The notes beneath the pieces are model-generated. The model did not search any database, was not told where the DNA came from, and saw nothing but the letters and a program-made list of their open reading frames with translations. A stretch of DNA of 64,000 bases from Verrucomicrobiaceae bacterium (GTDB lineage Bacteria > Verrucomicrobiota > Verrucomicrobiia > Verrucomicrobiales > Verrucomicrobiaceae), in NCBI GenBank assembly GCA_027484445.1, contig JAIXSY010000026.1:22702-86701 (forward strand). Direction: 5' to 3'. Of this stretch, positions 55,621-63,967 are shown in pieces; within the stretch, counting starts at the first letter, position 1, and the number at the start of each line of letters is the position of its first letter. A program made the position numbers and the translations under genes.

Positions 55621-57015
55621 TCAGGATGCCCCCAGGCCCCTGAGTACGGCGGGGATGGTCTGGAGGAGGATTTTGGCGTCGAGCCAGAGAGACCAGTTGT
55701 CGATGTACTTGAGGTCGAGGGCGACCCATTCCTCGAAGTTGGTGATGCCGTTGCGACCGGTGACTTGCCACAGGCAGGTGAGGCCAGGCTTCACGCTCAG
55801 ACGGCGACGTTGGGCGTGCTTTTCGATGCGCTCGATCTCGTACACAGGCAAGGGGCGTGGACCGACGAGGCTCATCTCACCACGCAGGACGTTGAGGAGC
55901 TGCGGCAGCTCGTCGATGCTGGTTTTCCGCAGCCAGCGGCCGAAGGCAAAGATGCGTGGGTCGTCTTTGATCTTGAAGACAGGGCCGGTCATTTCGTTCA
56001 GCCCCTCTAGCTCTGCCCGGCGGGCTTCGGCGCCCTGGTGCATGGAGCGGAATTTCCACATCAGGAAGGGCTGGCCATGGCGGCCGGCGCGCTCTTGGCG
56101 AAAGAAGACGGGCCCGGGGGAGGAGAGGCGGATGCCGAGGGCGGCCACGAGCCCGATGGGCAACGCGAGGACGAGGAGGAGCAGGGCGCCGAGGCGGTCG
56201 AGCATGTCTTTGAAGAGCAGCGCCCAAGAGGCCTGGGGAGTGCTGTGAAAAACGAGCATGAGGCGTCCGCCCAACATGTCAAAGGTAGGCCGGGCGATGG
56301 CGGTCTGGAAAAAGTCGGCGGTGATCCAGGCCTCCACCCCCTCGGTCTCACAGGCCTGCACGGCTTCTTCGATCTTGCCAAAATGCACGTGCTGCGCGGC
56401 AAAGATGACACGAGCGGCGGCCGTGTCGTGCATGGCCGCGACGAGATCCGCGACGGGCTGCTGGGTGATGTCGATGCTGGCAGCAATGTCGAGGCTGGCG
56501 CGCTGTTCAGGCGGCATCTGCCGGGCAAAGGTGTCGAGGTCCTGGGCCGCTCCAGCGATGATGACGCGCTCGCGTCCACGACCTGTCGCGAGACGGCGGC
56601 GGAGCTGCTCTTTCTGCCAACCTTCACGCAGCAAGAGAGCCGCAGACGATAGGGCGATGGCGAGCAGTACGACGGCACGGCTGGGCACGTCCCACTTTAG
56701 GAAGATCATGAGCGCGCCGATGAGGGTGCCCATGATCATGAGTGCCTCGGCGAGCTGGCGCAGGCTTTTCGCGGGAGTTTTGTGGTAGAGGTGGGAGTAA
56801 AAGCCGCGGTACTCCAGCACAAGCGGGGTAAAGGGCACGACCACGGACATGACCCAGTAAAATTCATCCAGCGGGGGAATCGCGACGAGCTCTGGCCAGA
56901 CGTAGGGCCCAAACACGGAGCGCAGGAAGTGGGCAAACCAAAGGCAGAAGGCAAGGAGCGCGCTGTCGAGCAGTTCCGTCAGCTGCAAATTGATTTCCTG
57001 TCTTCGTCCCAGCAT
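55621..57015 (-). CDS. Undecaprenyl-phosphate sugar phosphotransferase (initiating exopolysaccharide glycosyltransferase)
   Basis: 464 residues. Four N-terminal membrane helices (for example LLDSALLAFCLWFAHFLRSV), a central soluble nucleotide-binding-like part (GRGRERVIIAGAAQDLDTFA), and the C-terminal bacterial sugar transferase domain: a helix (LGALLLLVLALPIGLVAALG), SSPGPVFFRQERAGRHG, FLMWKFRSMHQGAE, RKTSIDELPQLLNVLRGEMS, LVGPRPLPVYE and KPGLTCLWQVTGRNGITNFE. It transfers a sugar-1-phosphate to undecaprenyl phosphate to start capsule or exopolysaccharide repeat units. No other polysaccharide cluster genes are adjacent. Confidence 0.92.
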   Translation of the reverse strand: MLGRRQEINLQLTELLDSALLAFCLWFAHFLRSVFGPYVWPELVAIPPLDEFYWVMSVVVPFTPLVLEYRGFYSHLYHKTPAKSLRQLAEALMIMGTLIGALMIFLKWDVPSRAVVLLAIALSSAALLLREGWQKEQLRRRLATGRGRERVIIAGAAQDLDTFARQMPPEQRASLDIAASIDITQQPVADLVAAMHDTAAARVIFAAQHVHFGKIEEAVQACETEGVEAWITADFFQTAIARPTFDMLGGRLMLVFHSTPQASWALLFKDMLDRLGALLLLVLALPIGLVAALGIRLSSPGPVFFRQERAGRHGQPFLMWKFRSMHQGAEARRAELEGLNEMTGPVFKIKDDPRIFAFGRWLRKTSIDELPQLLNVLRGEMSLVGPRPLPVYEIERIEKHAQRRRLSVKPGLTCLWQVTGRNGITNFEEWVALDLKYIDNWSLWLDAKILLQTIPAVLRGLGAS

Positions 57016-57076
57016 GTTATGGAAGTGAGTTTTCCAACTTAGTTCATTTCTATTAAATTTATAACATTCCTAGCGA

Positions 57077-57793
57077 ATGGCACAACTTGTTTCTACCCAG
57101 AGCCCTCTACAGTCCACACGGCCGCTCACCGTCGGGGTGATCCCGGATACCGCTGCCCTGGAGGCCTGGACGGCCATGACCACTGCCGAGCGCGAGGCGA
57201 GCTGCGACTTGATCGAGCTAAGGCTGGACACCCTGCGGATGACTGCGGAGGCTCTGCGTGAGAGACTCCAGGCGGCTGAACCCGCGAAGCCGATTTTGCT
57301 GACGGCCCGACACCCGGCGGAGGGTGGCCAAGGGAGCGTGGATGCGGCAGGGCGGATGGCCTTGATCGAACCGCTGATCGATGTGGCGACGCTGATCGAC
57401 ATCGAGCTGCGCAGTGCGGTGGAAATGAAGCCGCTGATCTCCCGCGCCCATGCGCAGGGCGTGAAGGTGATGGGTTCGTTTCACGACTTTCAGGCCACAC
57501 CGGGCGATGCGGTGCTGCGCGGGGCGATCGACTTTGCCCAAACCGCAGGGCTGGATGCGGTGAAGCTGGCCACCTACCTGAATTCACCCGACGATCTGAT
57601 CCGCCTGCTGCAAATCACTGCTGCGCCTCTGCGGCTGCGCATTTCGACGATGGGCATGGGACCCTGGGGCCGCACGTCGCGCTTGGTGCTTGCAAAGGCC
57701 GGCAGCCTGCTGAACTACGGCTTCATTGGCGCGTCGAATGCTCCTGGCCAGTGGCCCGCCGCACGACTGAAGCAAATCCTGGCCGAGCTTTAA
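57077..57793 (+). CDS. aroD: Type I 3-dehydroquinate dehydratase
   Basis: 238 residues, the usual size. Visible signs: CDLIELRLDTLRMTAE (the EhR/D substrate region), ILLTARHPAEGGQG, KVMGSFHDFQATPG with catalytic His136, and DAVKLATYLNSPDDL with the Schiff-base Lys163. It dehydrates 3-dehydroquinate to 3-dehydroshikimate in the aromatic amino acid pathway. It is divergent from the sugar transferase gene across an AT-rich spacer of 61 bases (57016-57076), which must hold both promoters. The next gene follows after 18 bases. Confidence 0.9.
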   Translation: MAQLVSTQSPLQSTRPLTVGVIPDTAALEAWTAMTTAEREASCDLIELRLDTLRMTAEALRERLQAAEPAKPILLTARHPAEGGQGSVDAAGRMALIEPLIDVATLIDIELRSAVEMKPLISRAHAQGVKVMGSFHDFQATPGDAVLRGAIDFAQTAGLDAVKLATYLNSPDDLIRLLQITAAPLRLRISTMGMGPWGRTSRLVLAKAGSLLNYGFIGASNAPGQWPAARLKQILAEL

Positions 57794-57811
57794 CCTCTGT
57801 GATTTCCCGCC

Positions 57812-58849
57812 GTGAACCTTTTCCGAACATCCCTGCTCACCACCGCGCTGGTCCTGCTGTCCACTGGCTGCGATGATCCTGAAAAAGAAGCCCGCCTAAA
57901 GTGGCGCGAGGAAGAGGTGAACGCCAAGGAGGCAGACCTCATCCGGCGCGAGGCAGAGATCGCCAAGCAGCGGCAGATCGTGGAAGGCCAGCGCCTGGAT
58001 CTAGTGTCTAAAGAAAAGACAATGGAGCTGCTGCAAAAGCAACTCGCCGATGAACTGGAAAAGACCAAGCGCGTGCGCCGACTGATCGAACTGAAGGAGC
58101 TGCGCGGGCCGATCCCTCAAGTCCTCGCCGATCGTGTGATCATCATCGATCCTGCGAGCGGTGAAGTCATCTGGGAGAAAAATGCCGACAAGCGCGGCGC
58201 CATCGCCAGCACCACCAAGCTACTCACCGCGCTGCTCGTGGTGGAGGCCGGAGATCTGGACAAGATGGTGACTGTGGAGCAGAGCGACACGCAATGCGCA
58301 CCGGTGAGGCTCGGCATCAAGGCAGGAGAGCAATTCAGCCGCAGGCAACTGCTGAGCGCCGTGCTGGTGAAAAGCTCCAACGACATCGCCCAAGCGCTAG
58401 CGCGCGACAATGCAGGCAGCGTGGAGGCCTTTGTGGAAAAGATGAACGCGCGCTGCAAGCAGCTGGGCCTGCAAAACAGCCACTACCGCAATCCCCACGG
58501 CCTGCCTTCCCGCGATGGTGATGAGCCCTACTCCACCGCCCGCGATCTAGGAGTGATCGCTCGTGAGTGCGACAAGCTGATGGAAATCCGCGAGATCGTA
58601 AAGCTGCAAAACTACACCTTCAAGTGGCCCACAGGACGTGTGACAGAGCTCTCGAACACCAATCGTGTGCTGCGCAACGCAGCCTACTGCGATGGCATGA
58701 AGACCGGTTACACCGATGCAGCCGGTTACTGCCTCGTGGCCAGTGGTGAGCGCAATGGCAAACGGCGAATCGTAGTGGTGCTGAATGATACGGAGTCCGG
58801 TGTCTGGCGTGATGCTCAGTCACTGCTCGATTGGGCACTGCGTGCCTGA
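57812..58849 (+). CDS. D-alanyl-D-alanine carboxypeptidase-family lipoprotein with N-terminal coiled coil
   Basis: 345 residues starting at a GTG or nearby codon. Signal peptide with lipobox LLSTGC (Cys20), then about 75 charged heptad-like residues forming a coiled coil (WREEEVNAKEADLIRREAEI), then a PBP5-like catalytic domain with Ser133-x-x-Lys136 (IASTTKLLTA), Ser188-x-Asn190 (KSSNDIAQAL) and Lys297-Thr-Gly (MKTGYTDAAGYC). All catalytic motifs are intact. The usual C-terminal amphipathic membrane anchor is absent; the lipid anchor and coiled coil replace it. Expected to trim stem-peptide D-Ala in the periplasm. Confidence 0.87.
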   Translation: MNLFRTSLLTTALVLLSTGCDDPEKEARLKWREEEVNAKEADLIRREAEIAKQRQIVEGQRLDLVSKEKTMELLQKQLADELEKTKRVRRLIELKELRGPIPQVLADRVIIIDPASGEVIWEKNADKRGAIASTTKLLTALLVVEAGDLDKMVTVEQSDTQCAPVRLGIKAGEQFSRRQLLSAVLVKSSNDIAQALARDNAGSVEAFVEKMNARCKQLGLQNSHYRNPHGLPSRDGDEPYSTARDLGVIARECDKLMEIREIVKLQNYTFKWPTGRVTELSNTNRVLRNAAYCDGMKTGYTDAAGYCLVASGERNGKRRIVVVLNDTESGVWRDAQSLLDWALRA

Positions 58850-58863
58850 ACGGCACCCATGGC

Positions 58864-60198
58864 TCACTTCACAGTCGCTGCTGCGAGACTGTCACAAACG
58901 GCAGCCGCCAGCGCGAGAACGCCCGTTTTGATGGACTCTTCATCGCAATCATACAGTGGTGTGTGACCGCCTGCGGTGATGCCTTTTTCTTCATTCGCGA
59001 CACCGAGACGGAAGTAAAAACCCGGCACGACTTGAGCAAAGAAAGAAAAGTCCTCGCCACCCATGCCTGGGATGAGTTCTAGCACGTTCTCTGAGCCGAA
59101 CAGACGACGAAACGAGGGCAAGGTGGCCTCGACGAGCTTTCGATCGTTGATGATGCTAGGATAAGTCTTGCGATAATCCATCTCATACCGCGCTCCATGC
59201 GCCTCGGTGGTGCCTTTCAGCACCCGATGCATCTGCTCGATCACGCTATCGCGAAAAGCCGCATCGTAGGTGCGCACCGTGCCGCCCATTTCCACCTTTT
59301 CGGCGATGATGTTCTCCCGCTGGCCGCCCTGAATCGTGCCGATGCTGATCACCAGCGGCTGGCGCGTGTTCGTCTGGCGGCTCTTGATGAGCTGCAGCGC
59401 CATGATGGCCTCCGCCGCCACCGCGATGGCATCGACACCTTTGTGCGGGGCAGATCCATGCGCCATCTTGCCATGGATGGTGATGTGAAAGCGGTCGCTG
59501 TTGGCATTGTCGATTCCCGGCGTGTAACCGATCTGGCCCGCTTTCAAGTAATGCACGTCATCGTCGGTGGTTCCCGCAGGCTGGACGATGGCCGCGGTGT
59601 GTAGGCCGAAGACAGCGATGGGTTTTGGGCTTTCCATAGCCCCCTCGGCGACCATGAGCTTGGCACCCCAATCGCCTTGAAACGTGGCTGGCATGGCCTC
59701 TTCAGCGGGTTGAAAGAGAAACTTCACGCTGCCACGAAGCTGGTCTTTGTGGCGATGCAAAAGCTCTGCCAGGGCCAAAGCACAGGTGGTGTGCACATCA
59801 TGGCCACAGGCATGCATGACCCCAGGGTTCTGTGAACGATAGGGCGTGCTACGCAGCTCTTTGATCGGCAGCGCATCCATGTCCGCACGCACTGCGACGC
59901 AGGGTCCTTCGCTTTGACCTTTCAGCAAAGCGACCACGCCATGCTTCGCCACTCCCGTTTTCACTTCCAGACCGAGCGCCTTCAAGCGTTCTGCGACCAA
60001 GGCTGAGGTGCGCTTTTCTTCATTCGAAAGCTCAGGGTGCCGATGAATGTCGCGCCTCAGTTCCACCCAGTCGGCGAATTTTTCCTCGACCGTTTGGCGA
60101 AACCTAGCGTCCCGAGTCGTCGCCTCCTCTCTTTGCGCCGAAGCAGGCAGACAAAGCCAAACGGCAGACCAGATCAGCAAAGAAAATCGTGCATTCAT
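58864..60198 (-). CDS. Secreted M20-family amidohydrolase (N-acyl-amino-acid/hippurate hydrolase type)
   Basis: 444 residues from the ATG at 60198, which begins a signal peptide (MNARFSLLIWSAVWLCLPASAQ); a GTG at 60279 would lengthen it. Metal-site motifs of M20D peptidases: RRDIHRHPELSNEEK, VAVRADMDALPI, MHACGHDVHTTCALALAELL (Cys131, His133, Asp134), FLFQPAEEAMP (Glu166, Glu167), HMDAL-like positions later and MGGEDFSFFAQVVPG near the end. Most relatives are cytoplasmic; export here is unusual for the family. It is divergent from the RidA-like gene. Confidence 0.88.
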   Translation of the reverse strand: MNARFSLLIWSAVWLCLPASAQREEATTRDARFRQTVEEKFADWVELRRDIHRHPELSNEEKRTSALVAERLKALGLEVKTGVAKHGVVALLKGQSEGPCVAVRADMDALPIKELRSTPYRSQNPGVMHACGHDVHTTCALALAELLHRHKDQLRGSVKFLFQPAEEAMPATFQGDWGAKLMVAEGAMESPKPIAVFGLHTAAIVQPAGTTDDDVHYLKAGQIGYTPGIDNANSDRFHITIHGKMAHGSAPHKGVDAIAVAAEAIMALQLIKSRQTNTRQPLVISIGTIQGGQRENIIAEKVEMGGTVRTYDAAFRDSVIEQMHRVLKGTTEAHGARYEMDYRKTYPSIINDRKLVEATLPSFRRLFGSENVLELIPGMGGEDFSFFAQVVPGFYFRLGVANEEKGITAGGHTPLYDCDEESIKTGVLALAAAVCDSLAAATVK

Positions 60199-60287
60199 GA
60201 AATTCAGGCAGCGAGGTTTTTCAGGCAGTTTCTCACAGCTTGCCAGAAAGCAAGACTGCACGAGGATCGTAGTGCCCACCCATCCTC

Positions 60288-60728
60288 ATGTCATACCAAA
60301 AGAACGCTGAAGCCCAAGGAATCCTCTTTGAAAAACAAAGCCCCGGCTACCTGAACCTCTGCATCCGCTCCGGCAATCAACTCATCACCTCAGGCCATGT
60401 CAGCGATCTGAAGGGAAAGCTGGGCGACGGTCTCACGGTCGATGACGGCTACAAAGCAGCACGCAACTGCGCAGAAAAGATCCTGCGGTCGGTCTGGAAC
60501 ACGCACGGCACGCTGGATGGCCTGCGCGTCATCAAAGTGCTCGGCTGTGTGAACTCGACACTGGATTTCACGGATCAGCATCTCGTCATCAATGGCTGCT
60601 CCGATTTGCTCCATGTCATCTTCGGCAAGGACGGAGATGGCTACCATGCCCGGAGCGCCCTCGGCTTTGCACAGTTGCCTACGGGAGCTGCCGTCGAGGT
60701 CGAGGCTGTCTTTGAAATCGTGGTCTAA
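60288..60728 (+). CDS. RidA/YjgF-family protein (YjgH-like subgroup)
   Basis: 146 residues. The pattern IRSGNQLITSGHVSDLKGKL, KNCAEKILRS-like helices, LRVIKVLGCVNSTLDFTDQH and ARSALGFAQLPTGAAVEVEA is that of RidA-type imine/enamine deaminases. The conserved Arg in ARSALGFAQLP is present. Members in this subgroup are trimeric and of varied or unknown substrate, so I do not use the ridA symbol. It is followed by a strong hairpin terminator shared with the opposite cys operon. Confidence 0.88.
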   Translation: MSYQKNAEAQGILFEKQSPGYLNLCIRSGNQLITSGHVSDLKGKLGDGLTVDDGYKAARNCAEKILRSVWNTHGTLDGLRVIKVLGCVNSTLDFTDQHLVINGCSDLLHVIFGKDGDGYHARSALGFAQLPTGAAVEVEAVFEIVV

Positions 60729-60748
60729 CCGCTTTCTGCCGAAAGGAA

Positions 60749-60779
60749 AAAGGCTGCCTGAGAGCTTCAGGCAGCCTTT
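60749..60779. terminator. Bidirectional intrinsic terminator between the RidA-like gene and cysN
   Basis: Perfect 13-bp stem AAAGGCTGCCTGA (60749-60761) / TCAGGCAGCCTTT (60767-60779), 5-base loop. On the minus strand the stem is followed by TTCCTTT after a CCTTTTT run, on the plus strand by only TTTC, so termination should be stronger for the cysHDN transcript. It lies 20 bases after the RidA-like stop. Confidence 0.85.
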
Positions 60780-60850
60780 CTTGCGCTCAGGCATTGCGGA
60801 TGACGACCCGGCGCGCAGCGAAGACCGCTGGCTGCATTCAACCCGGGTTT

Positions 60851-60890
60851 AGTTCTTCCCAGTAGCGGGGCATTCCTGCCCCATAGAACT
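60851..60890. repeat. Nested hairpin between cysN and its terminator
   Basis: Inner stem GGGGCA-TTCC-TGCCCC (60867-60882) inside outer arms AGTTCT (60851-60856) / AGAACT (60885-60890). It sits between the cysN stop (60903) and the terminator, in the 3' untranslated part of the cys mRNA. Looked at as a tRNA but no cloverleaf forms. Function unknown. Confidence 0.5.
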
Positions 60891-60902
60891 GCGCTATCTG
60901 GT

Positions 60903-62243
60903 TTAAATCGAGATTTCCGAGCTTTCATCAAAACCATCCGCCACAGGCTTCAGAATCATGCCTGCTGCCACGGTGTTGTTGGTCTGCTCATCCACGAGAA
61001 TGAAGCTCCCTGTCGTGCGGTTTTCTGCGTAAGCATCAAAGAAAATCGGGGAAGAGGTACGGAGTCGGATGCAGCCGATGTCATTCAGGCTGAACTCCTG
61101 GCTTTCCTGGGATTTCTCCAGGGTGCTGATGTTCACCTTGTAGAGGACATCCGTGACCACGGCACGCACCTCATTCGTGGTGTGACGAAGATGGAAGCGC
61201 CCGCGCGGCTTGAGCGTCTTTTTGTCTGCAAACCAGCAGATCATGGCATCGAACTCATGCTCCGTGTGAACTGGCTCGGCAGCCTTTACGATCATGCCGC
61301 CACGGCTGGTGTCGATCTCATCCGCGACAGTGATGCTGTAACTCAGCTGGGGAATGGCCGTTTTTTGCTCTCCGGCAAAGGTATGAATGCCGGTGATGCG
61401 TGTCTTCATTCCGGAGGGAAGCACAGAGACTTCATCGCCGACATGGAAGGTTCCACTGGCCATGCGCCCCGCAAAGCCGCGGTAATCATGCAGATTGCCT
61501 AGCTTGGCATCATCCGCGTCGGAGATCGGACGAATGACCCATTGAACAGGGAAGCGTGCTTTGTCCGCAGCCGTCTCCGCATGAACCTGAACGGTCTCCA
61601 AGTGCTGGAGTAGGCTGGGGCCATCATACCACTCGGTGTTTTCGGATTTTTCGACCACATTGTCTCCATTCAAGGCACTGATCGGGATCGGACGAATGTT
61701 CGGGGTGTAATCCAGGCCATTCGCGAACTTCATGTAATCTGCCACGATCTTGTGGTAGGTGTCTTCGTCGAAATCGACCAGGTCCATTTTGTTCACCGCC
61801 AGAACGATCTGACTGATGCGAAGCAGGCTGGCCAAGTATGTGTGGCGCATGGTCTGCTCAATGACGCCAAGGCGCGCATCCACCAAGATGATGGCCAGAT
61901 CTGCCGTCGAGGCACCCGTGACCATGTTTCGTGTATACTGAATGTGCCCCGGTGTGTCCGCGATGATGAACTTCCGCCTCGGAGTCGCAAAGTAGCGATA
62001 GGCCACATCAATCGTGATGCCTTGCTCGCGCTCAGCACGAAGGCCATCCGTCAACAATGCCAAGTTCACATGGGCATCGCCACGGCGTTTGGAGGACTCC
62101 TCCACCGCAAGCAATTGATCCTCAAAGATGGATTTGGAGTCGTAAAGCAGGCGACCAATCAGCGTGCTTTTGCCATCATCCACACTGCCGGCAGTGGTGA
62201 AGCGGAGAAGGCTGGATTCAGTAGGGTTGACGAGAACGTCCAT
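60903..62243 (-). CDS. cysN: Sulfate adenylyltransferase subunit 1 (GTPase)
   Basis: 446 residues. GTPase motifs are GSVDDGKS (19-26), DTPGH (96-100) and NKMD (151-154), with the CysN-type REQGITIDVAYRYF switch region. C-terminal EF-Tu-like domains follow (GFAGRMASGTFHVGDEVSVL). CysN drives, by GTP hydrolysis, formation of adenosine-5'-phosphosulfate from ATP and sulfate by CysD. There is no fused APS-kinase (CysC) domain: the protein ends shortly after DEQTNNTVAAGMI. It is the last gene of the cysH-cysD-cysN operon. Confidence 0.95.
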   Translation of the reverse strand: MDVLVNPTESSLLRFTTAGSVDDGKSTLIGRLLYDSKSIFEDQLLAVEESSKRRGDAHVNLALLTDGLRAEREQGITIDVAYRYFATPRRKFIIADTPGHIQYTRNMVTGASTADLAIILVDARLGVIEQTMRHTYLASLLRISQIVLAVNKMDLVDFDEDTYHKIVADYMKFANGLDYTPNIRPIPISALNGDNVVEKSENTEWYDGPSLLQHLETVQVHAETAADKARFPVQWVIRPISDADDAKLGNLHDYRGFAGRMASGTFHVGDEVSVLPSGMKTRITGIHTFAGEQKTAIPQLSYSITVADEIDTSRGGMIVKAAEPVHTEHEFDAMICWFADKKTLKPRGRFHLRHTTNEVRAVVTDVLYKVNISTLEKSQESQEFSLNDIGCIRLRTSSPIFFDAYAENRTTGSFILVDEQTNNTVAAGMILKPVADGFDESSEISI

Positions 62244-62284
62244 AGATAAGCTCGGAAAAGGGTGAAGTGGGGTTCTGCGTCCGA

Positions 62285-63193
62285 TTAAAAATAACCTTCT
62301 TTCTTTCGGTCTTCCATGGCCGTCTCCGAGCGTTTGTCATCCGCGCGCGTGCCGCGCTCGGTTTGGCGGGCAGCAGCGACTTCAGCCACAATTTCATCAA
62401 TGGTCGAAGCTGTGCTGGTCACAGCCCCGGTGCAGGTCGCATCTCCGACGGTGCGGAAACGAATGATCATCTCTTTCACCTGCGGCTTCTCTTCATCCAA
62501 CAAAGGAATGAATCCTGTTTCTGTATCGAGGAGCTGTCCATGGCGCTCAATGATCTTGCGCTTGTGGCTAAAGTAGAGGCTAGGAAGCGGTATGTTTTCT
62601 TGGCGAATGTATTGCCAGATGTCCATCTCAGTCCAGTTGCTGAGCGGGAATACGCGGAAGTGTTCTCCGAAGTGCTTGCGACCATTGAAGATGTTCCAGA
62701 GCTCAGGGCGCTGGTTTTTGGGGTCCCATTGACCAAACTCATCGCGATGGCTGAAGAAGCGCTCTTTGGCGCGCGCCTTCTCTTCATCGCGGCGGCCTCC
62801 ACCCAAGCATGCGTCGAATTGATGCTCTTCAATGGTATCGAGAAGCGTCACCGTCTGTAGCTTGTTACGGCTGGCGTAGGGGCCTTTTTCCTCCTGCACA
62901 CGACCATCGTCGATGCTTTTTTGGACACTGCCTACGACCAACTGTGCACCAATTTCCTGAACGAACCAATCGCGATAAGTCATGGCTTCCGGAAAATTGT
63001 GTCCCGTGTCCACATGCAGCAACTTGAAGGGCATTCGCGCTGGATAGAAAGCCTTACGGGCTAGCCAAGCCATGACGATGGAGTCTTTGCCACCCGAGAA
63101 AAGAAGCGCAGGTTTTTGGAATTGGGCTGCCGTTTCTCGAAGCACGTAGATCGCTTCGCTTTCGAGATATTGCAGGTGCGTAATGGCGGACAT
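62285..63193 (-). CDS. cysD: Sulfate adenylyltransferase subunit 2
   Basis: 302 residues from the ATG at 63193 (MSAITHLQYLESEAIYVLRE); an upstream frame to 63274 overlaps cysH. The PP-loop is FSGGKDSIVMAWLARK (SGGKDS, residues 33-38), followed by LLHVDTGHNFPEAMTYRDW, ACLGGGRRDEEKARAKERFF and the CysD-specific VFPLSNWTEMDIWQYIRQE and IRFRTVGDATCTGAV. It is the catalytic ATP sulfurylase subunit, partner of CysN. 41 bases separate it from cysN. Confidence 0.96.
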   Translation of the reverse strand: MSAITHLQYLESEAIYVLRETAAQFQKPALLFSGGKDSIVMAWLARKAFYPARMPFKLLHVDTGHNFPEAMTYRDWFVQEIGAQLVVGSVQKSIDDGRVQEEKGPYASRNKLQTVTLLDTIEEHQFDACLGGGRRDEEKARAKERFFSHRDEFGQWDPKNQRPELWNIFNGRKHFGEHFRVFPLSNWTEMDIWQYIRQENIPLPSLYFSHKRKIIERHGQLLDTETGFIPLLDEEKPQVKEMIIRFRTVGDATCTGAVTSTASTIDEIVAEVAAARQTERGTRADDKRSETAMEDRKKEGYF

Positions 63194-63221
63194 GATTCGG
63201 GAGAGTGGGCGGTTCGAACGA

Positions 63222-63884
63222 TTACTTGGAGTCTGTGACGAGCTTGGCATGAAGACCACATTCGTGCTTTTCATCCCCTTTGGCTGGGTCGTAATAGGTG
63301 CGCTCGTTGGGCAACTGATGTTCTGCCAAATAAGCTTCTAGCTCCACAGGCGTCCAATCCAAGATCGGATTGACCTTCAGACAATTGAATTTCTCATCCC
63401 ACATGACGTGTTGAAGGGTCGCTGCGCGCTGTGGGTTTTGCTCCCTCCGCAGTGCAGTGATCCAGACTTGAGGTGCTAGCTCTTTCATGCCGCGCACAAA
63501 CGGCTCGAGCTTCATGATTCGGCTGAAAGATTCGACACGCTCGACTTCATCCGGCATTGGCAATTGCCCACCATTCAGTGCGAGCCAATGCGCGCTGGTC
63601 ATCAGTGGAAGATAGGGTCTCAGGTTCAATTCGAGTCTTTGGCGGCATGACTCCGCAAAACGATAAGTCTCCGGAAAATTGGCACCGTGATCCACCCACA
63701 AAACTTCTGTTTTCGGAGATATCTGTGTCACCAGATGAAGAATGACGGCTTCGTAAGGCCGAAAATTAGTCGTGACGACTGCTTTACCCTTCCTGAGTGC
63801 CCAGGAGACGATTTCGCCAGGGCTGCTGCCTTGGAGTTGCTGATTGATGGCTTGAACTTCGGCTGGGGTCATAGGTTGAACCAT
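63222..63884 (-). CDS. cysH: Phosphoadenylyl-sulfate (PAPS/APS) reductase
   Basis: 220 residues. Recognisable by VLWVDHGANFPETYRFAESC, WITALRREQNPQRAATLQHV, FNCLKVNPILDWTPVELEAY and the catalytic C-terminal KHECGLH (Cys209). The two CC/CxxC pairs that bind the [4Fe-4S] cluster of APS reductases are absent, so by family rules it should use PAPS; however no APS kinase is in the window. The N-terminal P-loop-like segment is diverged (AVVTTNFRPYEAVILHLV). It is the first gene of the operon, starting 49 bases from the terminator of the rRNA operon, and is 28 bases from cysD. Confidence 0.92.
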   Translation of the reverse strand: MVQPMTPAEVQAINQQLQGSSPGEIVSWALRKGKAVVTTNFRPYEAVILHLVTQISPKTEVLWVDHGANFPETYRFAESCRQRLELNLRPYLPLMTSAHWLALNGGQLPMPDEVERVESFSRIMKLEPFVRGMKELAPQVWITALRREQNPQRAATLQHVMWDEKFNCLKVNPILDWTPVELEAYLAEHQLPNERTYYDPAKGDEKHECGLHAKLVTDSK

Positions 63885-63932
63885 AAATCTCCGAAAAGTC
63901 GATCTGTAAAGAGGAGAATGGGGATAGGGAAG

Positions 63933-63963
63933 AAAAAACCCCTAACCTTTCGGAGAGGGGTTT
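63933..63963 (-). terminator. Intrinsic terminator of an rRNA operon
   Basis: AAACCCCT (63936-63943) pairs with AGGGGTTT (63956-63963) across a 12-base loop. Read on the minus strand, right after the 5S rRNA end, the hairpin finishes in GGGGTTTTTTCTTCC, a good U-tract. Confidence 0.88.
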
Positions 63964-63967
63964 GTAA

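Noticed and set aside
57016..57076. Sigma-54 promoter in front of aroD (TGGCAC seen near the start)
   Set aside because: TGGCAC is inside the aroD start codon region and lacks a properly spaced TTGC element.
60820..60900. Possible tRNA or tRNA-like fold
   Set aside because: Stems form a simple nested hairpin; no D-arm, T-arm or acceptor pairing can be drawn.
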